Positions 8,901-17,900 of a stretch of DNA of 64,000 bases are shown here, in pieces. The notes beneath the pieces are model-generated. The model did not search any database and had not been told where the DNA came from. It saw only the letters and a list, made by a program, of their open reading frames with translations. The position numbers and the translations under genes are program-made. Source of the DNA: CAYOHG01 sp964465125 (lineage in GTDB: Bacteria; Planctomycetota; Phycisphaerae; UBA1845; Fen-1342); assembly GCA_964465125.1 (NCBI GenBank), contig CAYXIO010000001.1:1-64000 (forward strand). Reading direction: 5' to 3'. Position 1 is the stretch's first letter; each line of letters begins with the position of its first letter.

Positions 8901-11900
8901 CAGCTCGCTGTTTGACGCAGCGGCGCTGTCGCGGCGCGGCGGGCGCGGGCCGGTGGGCGCGCAGGTGCGCACGGTGATCGTCGGCAACCAGGTGGTGGTC
9001 GACGCGCCGGCGGGCAAGCAGGCCGAGATCGAGTCCCTGATCGATCAGCTCGATTCGCTGAACGACCGCGGCATCACCACGCTGCTGGTCAAGCTGCCGG
9101 GCGCGGACACGAACGCGATCGCGGCCCGGCTGGCCAGCGCGTTTCAGGATCGCATGCGGACGCAGGCTGTGGTGGCGCGCTTCCAGCCCGACGCGTCCAC
9201 CGAGACGATCCTGATGACCGTCTCGAAGGACGTGGCTGACGAAGCCAGCCGCCTGCTGGAGGAATACCGAGCCGCCAGCGAGCCGATCGTGCAGCAGACC
9301 GAGTTTCTCGCGCTGCAACACGCGGCCGCGCCCGAGGCCGCGGCCTGGCTCCAGGAGCAGTTGGTCAACCGCATGATCGCGCAATTCGGGCGAACGACCG
9401 CCGAGCGCGTCCGCGTCACGCCCGAAACGCGCACCAACCGCATCATCGTGTCCGCACCCCAGGTGGCGGTGACGGCGGCAAAGCAGTTGCTCGAGCAATA
9501 CGACGTGCCGATCACGGTGGCGACGGAGGCGTCCGCCCCGCCGGTCGAGACGATCGTGCGCAAGCTTCCGGGCCTCGATGTGGCGAACCTCGCGCAGCAG
9601 TTGACGCAGGCCGCCGCCGCGCTGCCGCCGCGGCCGGACAAGCTGCGCTTTGTGTTCGGCGCGGATCGCATGACCGAGACGCTGATCTACACGATCCCGA
9701 AGGACTCGATTACGTGGGTGGACGAGAATGTTGGGAAGTTCACGGCCGAGTCCGCCGAGCTGATGCCCGAGCAGCGCAACTACCCGATCCGCAATACCGA
9801 CGCGACCTACCTGACCAACCAGCTCAACTCGGTGCTGGGGACGCAGGTGCGCAACAAGCGCGGCCAGGACGTCTGGGCCAAGGTCAGCATCACGCCCGAG
9901 ACGCGGCTGAACGAGGTGATCGTCAACGCGCCGAAGTTCGTGCACGAGATGGTCGCCAGGCTGCTGGAGCAGCTCGACAAGCCGTCGACCGCCGATTCGC
10001 TGAAGACCGTGACGCTGCTGAACGCCGACGCGAACACCGTGCTGAACACGCTGCGCTCGCTCTACGACGAGAAAATTCGCGCCCGCACGCTGCGCATCAG
10101 CGCCGAGCCGTTGAGCAACTCGCTGATCGTCGGCGGCCGCGAGGACGACTTCAACGAGATCAAGCGCTGGGCGGTCGAGTTCGACCAGTCCGCCACCGCC
10201 CGCAGCAAGATCGAGTTCTTCCAGCTCGACTACGTCGACGCATCCCAGGTCGTGCAGCTTGTCCGCGACATGGTCGCGGCGCTGCGCGGCGTTCCGCCGG
10301 GATCGAAGAGCCAGACGCTGCGCGACTTCACCGTACAGCCCGACCTGCGCACCAACCGGCTGGTCGTTTCCGCGCCCGAGCAGGTGCTGGCCGACGTGCG
10401 TACGGTGGTCAAGCAGGTCGACGTGCCCGGTCCGGACGACAACGTCGTCACGATCGACCTGAAGTACGCCGACCCCGGCGACGTGCAGCGCATGCTCAAC
10501 GAAGTCTTCGGCGTGAAGGGCAGCAAGCGCAACCAGAACCCGGCCGAAGAGGTCTACGTCACCACCAGCAACATGACGCTGATCATCAAGGCGCCGAAGC
10601 GCAAGCTGGAGCAGATCACCGCGCTGGTGGCCAAGCTCGACGCGCAGAACACCAACCAGCTTCAGACCAAGCTCTATACGCTGCGCGTGCTGAACGCGCA
10701 GACCGTCGCCGGCCAGGTCAACCTCTTCCTGGCGGGCATCAAGAAGAACACCAAGCGCGGCGAGCTTCAGCCGGCGGCCTTCGCCGAGCCGAACACCAAC
10801 ACGCTCGTGGTCATCGCGCCGGGCGACCAGATTCCGTTCATCGACGGTTTGGTCGAGAAGATCGAGGCCACGCCGCTTCCGACCAGCGAGCCGAAGGCCT
10901 TTGCGCTCAAGAACGTCCGCGCCGACCAGGTCGCGCAGAGCATTCAGCAGATGTTGCGCTCCAAGGTGATCGAGCGCGAAGGCGCGCGGCAGAACGCCGT
11001 GCAGGTCTCGGTCATCCCCGAGGCGTACTCGAACCGCGTGTTCGTCTATGCGCCCAGCGAGTATCAGGACCTCGCGGCCGAAATCGTGCGGATGATCGAC
11101 CAGTCGGTCGAGACCGGCGACGTGCTGCACATCATCCGCCTCGACAACGCCGACGCCGCCCAGTTGCAGCAGACTCTGATGACGTATTTGCAGCAGCGTC
11201 AGCAGCGTGGTGCGGCTCAGAGCGTGCAGATCAGCGTCGATGCGTCCAGCAACTCGCTGCTGATCAGCGGCCGGATCGAGGACGTCGCGAACGTCGAGAA
11301 GACCATCGCCCAGCTCGATACCGACGCGGCCTCGGTCCCCGAGCTGCAAATTTTCCAGCTTGACTACGCCAACGCCGACGACCTGGCCGAGACGCTGCCG
11401 GCCATGTTCCCGCCCCGCGGCCCCGGCGACACGGTGACGGTCAACGCCGACTCGTATTACAGCCGGCTGTACGTGACCGCCAACAAGCGCCGCATGCGGC
11501 AGGTCGAGGCGGTGATCAAGCAGTACGACGCGGCGCCGCCCAGCAGCGAGACCGGTCTGCCCGGCGGCAAGGACATTTACTTCATCGAGATCACGCGCGG
11601 CGACCCGCTCGACATCGAGATGGACGTTGAGGATTTCTTCCCGCCCGAGTCCGAGGGCGGCCCGAGGATCGATGCCGATTTCTTCGGCAACTGGATCACG
11701 GTGGTCTGCCGCAAGGATGAATATCCGAAGATCGAGGAGCTGATCCGCAAGTTCGAGGCCCGCGCCAAGCCCGAATTCAAGATCACGCGCTACAAGCCCA
11801 AGGGTGACGTTTCGCGTTACATCGAATTCCTCAAGGCGCGCGAGCTCGATGCTGACATCGTGCTGCCGGCCGAGGGCGCCAAGCCCGAGTCCATGATCGA

Positions 11901-14900
11901 AGAGCTATGGCCAGAGGGCAGCGAGCACCCGGCCGTCGGGCCGAAGCCTGCGGGGCCGCAGCCGACCAGTGCCGCGACCACGGGAGCGCTGGCGCCGCGC
12001 GTCGTGCCGCGCCCGCAGTTCCAGTTGGCCAGTTACCAGCCGGCATCGGGCGGCGCCGCCAGGGCGGACACACAGAATCGGGTGGACGAAGCCGCAGCGG
12101 CGGCGCTGGGTCAGGAGCCGCCGGCCGGCAGCTCGAAGCGCGAGCGGCCGCAGGTTCGCGTGCACCCGGACGGCAGCGTGATCATCACCGGTCTGAAGGA
12201 TGACGTGGAGGACATCGAGGACGCCTTCGAGCTGTTCGAAGAGGATATGGGCGAAGGCGAAGTCATCCGCATCTTCAAGTTCAAGTACGGCGACGTGAAC
12301 GCCGCCGCCCGCGTCATCGACCTGATGTTCAATGAGCAGCAGCGCGGCATCGCCCAGATTCCCGGCGTGCAGCAGGCCGGCCAGCAGGCGGGGCAGCGTG
12401 GCGGCCGCGGGCAGATCCCCGGGCTGCCCGGGGCGTTCGGGGCCGCTTTCGGCGCCGATGCCGGCCGGCGCGGGCAGCGCGGCGAAGGCGGCGAGGAAGA
12501 CGAGATGATGAATCTCGCCCGCCAGCTCATGGGCCAAGGCGCGGATGCTACGGGCGGCAGGGGCGGCATGACGGGCGGCAGCGGGCGGGTGCGCTACGCC
12601 ACCGACGCCAGCCACAACTACCTGATTATCAAGTGCGACGAGTCGAAGTTGCCGGAGATTCGCCAACTGCTGCGCGAGCTGGACATCCCCGGCGCGAAGG
12701 TCGACGTCAAGGTGTTCCAGCTCAAGAACGTCGCCGCTAAGGAAGCCGCCGAGAACATCAAGGCGCTGCTGGGCGTGGATCGCAGCCAGCAGAGCCGCCA
12801 GCAGCAGCAGTCGCCGTTCGGCGCGATGATGCGCAACCCGTTGAACCCGCTCGGGTCGCAGTTCCTCGAACTGTTTCAGCAGCAGCAGGTTTCGATCGCC
12901 GGCGGCGAGGGCACCTCAGCCAAGATCGAGCTGGTCGAGATCGTGCCCAACGAAATCACCAACTCGATCCTCGTTTCCGCGCCGGCGGAAGTGATGAGGA
13001 TCATCGAGGACCTGATCGGCCGGCTCGAACGGCTCGAAGGCCACGACATCACCGTCATCCGTCACGTCGCGCTCGAAAAGGCCAAGGTGGACGAGGTCGT
13101 CCCGCTGCTGCGCGAGATTTTCACGAGCGACGGGCGGGGCGGCGGCGGCGGTCGCGGTGCGGCCGCCAGGCCCGGCGACATGGGCCCCGTCACCGTCTCC
13201 GCCGACCCGCGCAACAACAGCATCATCTACTCGGCCCAAGCCAAGGACGTCACCGCCGTCGAAGCCCAGATTCGCATGCTCGACATCGAGGACAAGGACG
13301 GCGCCCTCGCGAACGCCGAGATGATCATCTGCGATTACGGCGACGCCGTGTCCATCGCCGACACCGTGACGGCCATCTACGGCGCGTCCGGCGGCGGCGC
13401 GGGTCCGCGCGGCGGCCGCGGCGGCTCGGCGGCCTCTTCCCAGACCGACGTGCGCATCACCGCCGAGCCCGTCACTAACTCGATCCTCGTCTTCGCCCCC
13501 AAGGCGACGCGCGAGCTGATCATCGACGACATTCTCAAGCTCGATCAGCAGAGCAAGCGCGGCGTGCGCGAGATCGACGTCAAGCACGCCGACGCGCAGA
13601 AGCTCGCCGATCGCGTGGCGCAGATGTTCGGCGGAACGTCGGTGATGGCGCAGGCCGGCGGGGGCGGCGGACTGGGCGGGCGGCGCGGCGCCGGGTCGGC
13701 GATGGCCGCGACGGCCGGCCGACTCGTCATCGTCGGCGACAAGAACGCCGGCAAGCTGCTCGTCCGCGCGCCCGACGCGCTCTTCGAGCAGATCAAGGAA
13801 GTCGTCGCCACGCTCGATACGCCCGACGAGACGCTCCAGGTGCGGCGCTTCGCGCTGACCTACGTCGATTCGCAGACCGTGGTCGATTCAGTGAAGGGCG
13901 CCTTGTCCGAATTCGTCCAGATGCGCGCCATGACCGGCGACAGCGGCGACATGGGCCTAGACGCCTTCACCGCCGTCGCCGATCCGCGCACCAACAGCAT
14001 CCTGGTGGTCGGCTCCGAGCAGACCTTCGGCTTTGTCGAGCTGCTGATTTCGCAGGTCGACCGCGAAACGCCGCCGGACCTTCGCAAGACCTTCCAGATC
14101 TTCGTGCTCGACCGGGCGGACGCGCAGACGGTCGCCGACGCGATCAACAGCTTCGCATCAGGCGGGGCGGCGCAGGTGACGTCGACCAGCGGCGGTTCGA
14201 CGCGCAGCGGCGCGGGTCGCCGCGGAGGTTTCAGCGGCTTCGGCGGCGCCGGCGGGGCCAGCCTGCAAGCTTCCGACAAGCTCGAGGTCAGCGCGGTGGC
14301 CGAGCCGCTGACCAACTCCGTGATGGTCTTCGGACGGCCCGCCGACATCGAACGCGTCGATCAGGAGATCATTCAGCAACTCGACCGCTCTCAGCGCAGC
14401 ATCGTCGAGCTGCCCGTCAACAACGCCACCGCCTCGCAGGTCGCGGCCTCCGTCATGCAGTTCATGGACCAGCCGACCGGAACGGGCGGCGGCGGGCGCG
14501 GCGGACAAGCGCGCGGCGGCCAGCCGCCCACCATCATTCCCAACGACCTGGGCAAGAAGATCGTCGTACGCGGCACGCGCACGCAGATTGCCGAGATCAA
14601 GGAGCTCGTGGAGCGCTTTGACAACGCCGACGCCGGGTCGCCGGTGCGCGTCGTGCGCGTTCCGTACGGCCAGGACGTGGTCGCGCTGGCGCAGACGCTC
14701 GAGCGCGTCATCAATGAGGGCGAGAACCAGATTGCTCGCGCCAACGGGCGCCAGCCGCGTCTGATTACCGTCGCCGCCGACGAGCGCACGCAGTCGCTGC
14801 TGGTCTACGGCGATTCGTCGCAGTACGCGGTGGTCGAGTCGGTTGTGCAGGAGCTGACCGAGGGCCGGCTGTTCAAGCCGGTCACGCAGGTCATCACGCT

Positions 14901-17900
14901 GGAGAACCTCTCCGCGACCGAAGCGCAGCAGATCATCGACAGCATGCAGCAGCGCGGCGGCGGCGTCAGCGGCAGCGGAACACGCCCGCGTCAGCCCAGC
15001 TTCCGCGGCACGTCGGGAACCTCCACCGGCGGCACGCGCATTCAGCCGCAGAATCCGCAGCAGCCGTCCCAGCCGCGCAACCGGCCGAGCGGCGGCGGGT
15101 CCGGAAACCGTCCCAGCGGCGGCGGCGCGCGTCCGTCGGGCGGCGGGCAACAGCGCCCCAGCGGCACGCCCGGCGCCCTGTGGATGGCGCCGATGTGGGA
15201 GCGGCTGCTTTCCGACGATTCGGCCGAGCAGACGTCGGTCGGCGGCCGGCCGTTCATCGGCACGTTCGTGACACATTCGCTGATCAACGCGATCTGGATG
15301 GCGCGCGCCGCCCAGGATGCGTTGGACGCTGGACAGGACGAGCCCGCGGCGGAAGCGCCCGGGCAGGAACCGCCGGCGTCGCAGCCTCCCGATACCGAGC
15401 CCGAGCAGCGCGTGCCGGAGCCTGCGCAGCCGCCGGTGGCGGTCGAGCGCCGCGGGGAGCCGCCGGCGACCGAGATTCGCCGGCCGGCTGAACCGGCGGC
15501 GACCGCCAGCGCGCCCGTCGGCTCGGTGCTGGGCGAGCTGCGCGGCAGCGTCGTCGCTCAGCCGCTGAACAGCCGGCAGCTCATGATCGTTGGCGACGCG
15601 AGCGACGTGGACTTCATTCAGCAACTGCTGATGCAGATGGACGGCGCGACGCCTCAGGCGGCGATCGAAGTCTACAACCTGAAGTTCGCCAAGGCGGCCG
15701 TGATCGCCCCGGTGATCGACAACGCGGTGCGCGCGTTCGTCGAGGCCAACGTGGGCACGCTCGAGCGGCTGGACCGCTTCAGCATCGTGGCCGAAGCCCG
15801 CAGCAACTCGCTGATCGTCGCGGCGTCCGATTCGAACCTTCAGCTCATCTCGCAGATGATCGCGCAGCTTGACGTCGAGGCGGCCGCGCTCGGCGCTTCG
15901 ATGAAGCTCGTGCCGCTCGTGCATGTGCAGGCCGCCGAGGCCGTCAGTCTGCTGCGCCCGATGCTCGAAGCCCTGGCCAAGTTCCGCAACGAGGAAGGCG
16001 GCACGATTCCGTCGATTCAGGCCGAGCCGCGCAGCAACAGCCTGACCATCATCGGCACGGCCGCCGACATCGCCGAGATCGAGCAGCAGATCGAGGCCAT
16101 CGACGTGGAGCTGACGGTCGACAGCCCGTTCACGACCGCGCGGCTGGTCGTCGTCGACCTGGTCAACGCCAACGCCGAGAAGCTGGCCGAGACGCTCAAT
16201 AGTCTGATCGAGGTGGAGCGCGCGACGAGCGCGGGCGGCGGCGGGGGCGGCCCGGGCGGCGCGCGGGCCACGCAAGCGCTGATCCGCCGGCTGCTCATCA
16301 CGACCGCCGACGGCCAGGAAATGCCGCCGCTCGACCTGGACAAGCCGATTCAGATTCAGCCCGAGCCGGGCAAGAACTCGCTCTTGATCCGCTCGAACCC
16401 GACGAACAACGAGGCCCTGACCGCGATCGTGAAGCTGTTCGACGCGCTGCCGGCGGCGGCGGAGTACGAGATCAAGTCCTTCCGGCTGCAATACGCCAGC
16501 GCCGCCAAGCTGACCGAGATGCTCCAGAAGACGTTTGACGACGCCCGCAAGAACGTGCTCAAGCGTCCTTCGGACGGCGACAGCGGCATCAAGCAGGGGG
16601 TTCTGCCGCCGCAGCCGGCCGGCGCCGCGGCCCGCGGCCTGCCTTATCAGATCAGCATCACCAACGACCCGCGCAGCAACGTGATCGTCGCGGTCGGGCA
16701 CAAGGACGCCGTCATGCTGGCCGCCGGGCTGGTCGCCGAGATGGACAAGCCCGCCGGCGAGCTGGACGTCAAGCCGTACGTCGTGAATCTGAAGAACACG
16801 CAGGCCACACGCCTCAAGGAGCAGCTCGACGAGATGCTCCAGGCACGGCTCGAAGCGCTCGGCGACGCCGACAACAAGGCCCGCGACAGCGCCGTCATCA
16901 CCGCCGACGACCGCACCAACTCGCTGCTGGTCGTCGCCACCGCGGACATGTACGAGATGGTCTGGGGGCTGGTCGGCAAGCTCGACACGGCGGACAGCTA
17001 CCGCGTGGTGGACACGCTCTATCGCCGGTTGAAGTTCGCCGACTCGGGCAAGCTGTCCGGCATGATGCAGGAGCTGTTCGACCGCAAGAAGGAAGCCGCT
17101 GGCGAGACCGAGACGCAGACCAAGGACGTGCTCTTCGTGCTGTCCGACACGCGCAGCAACTCGCTGATGCTGACCGGCACGCGCGACTATCTGCGCGAGG
17201 CCGAGGCGCTGATCGACCGGCTCGACCAGCAGTTCGACCCGACCGTCGTCTTCAAGGTGCGGCCGATCCTGCTCAACAGCGCCACCACCATCGCGGCGCT
17301 GCTGACCGACATGGTCGAGAAGAGCCGCAGCAACCAGGAAGAGGCGACCCAGGGCACGCCGATCCACATCGCCGCCGACGCGCGCTCGAACAGCCTGCTG
17401 ATCGCGTGCTCGAATGAGGATCTACTGATGGTGGAGCGCTGGGTGGAGCTGCTCGACCGTCCGACCGATCCGGGCCGCGTGCAGAAGATCATCCCGCTGA
17501 AGCGCGGCAAGGCCGAGGAGATCGCGCAGAGCGCCTCGGAGCTGTTCAAGTCCAGCGGCGACGGCGCCGGGCAGGATGTCACGGTCTTCGCCGACCCGGC
17601 CACCAACTCGCTGATCGCGGTCGGCCCGCCGGCCGTGGTCAAGGAAATCGAAGACCTCGTCGACAAGCTGAACGCCTACGAGGCGGGCGCCGGCGCGATG
17701 GTCCGGATTTTCAAGCTCAAGCAGGCCGACGCCGAGGACGCCGGCGAGTTGCTGCGGCGGATTCTCTCCGGCGAGGGCGGCAGCGTCGGCGGTACGGGCG
17801 CGGGCGGCGGCGGCGCGACCAACCAGGACCTCGCCGCCGAGCAGGTCGTGCTCGTCTACCAGGCGCAGCATCCCGAGCTCGGCGCGCAGACGTTCAAGGC

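Noticed and set aside
7990..17367. Very long minus-strand open frames opposite the giant secretin
   Set aside because: They mirror the repeat array in antisense and have compositional bias (His/Arg/Leu) but no domains; the plus strand carries the secretin motifs throughout.
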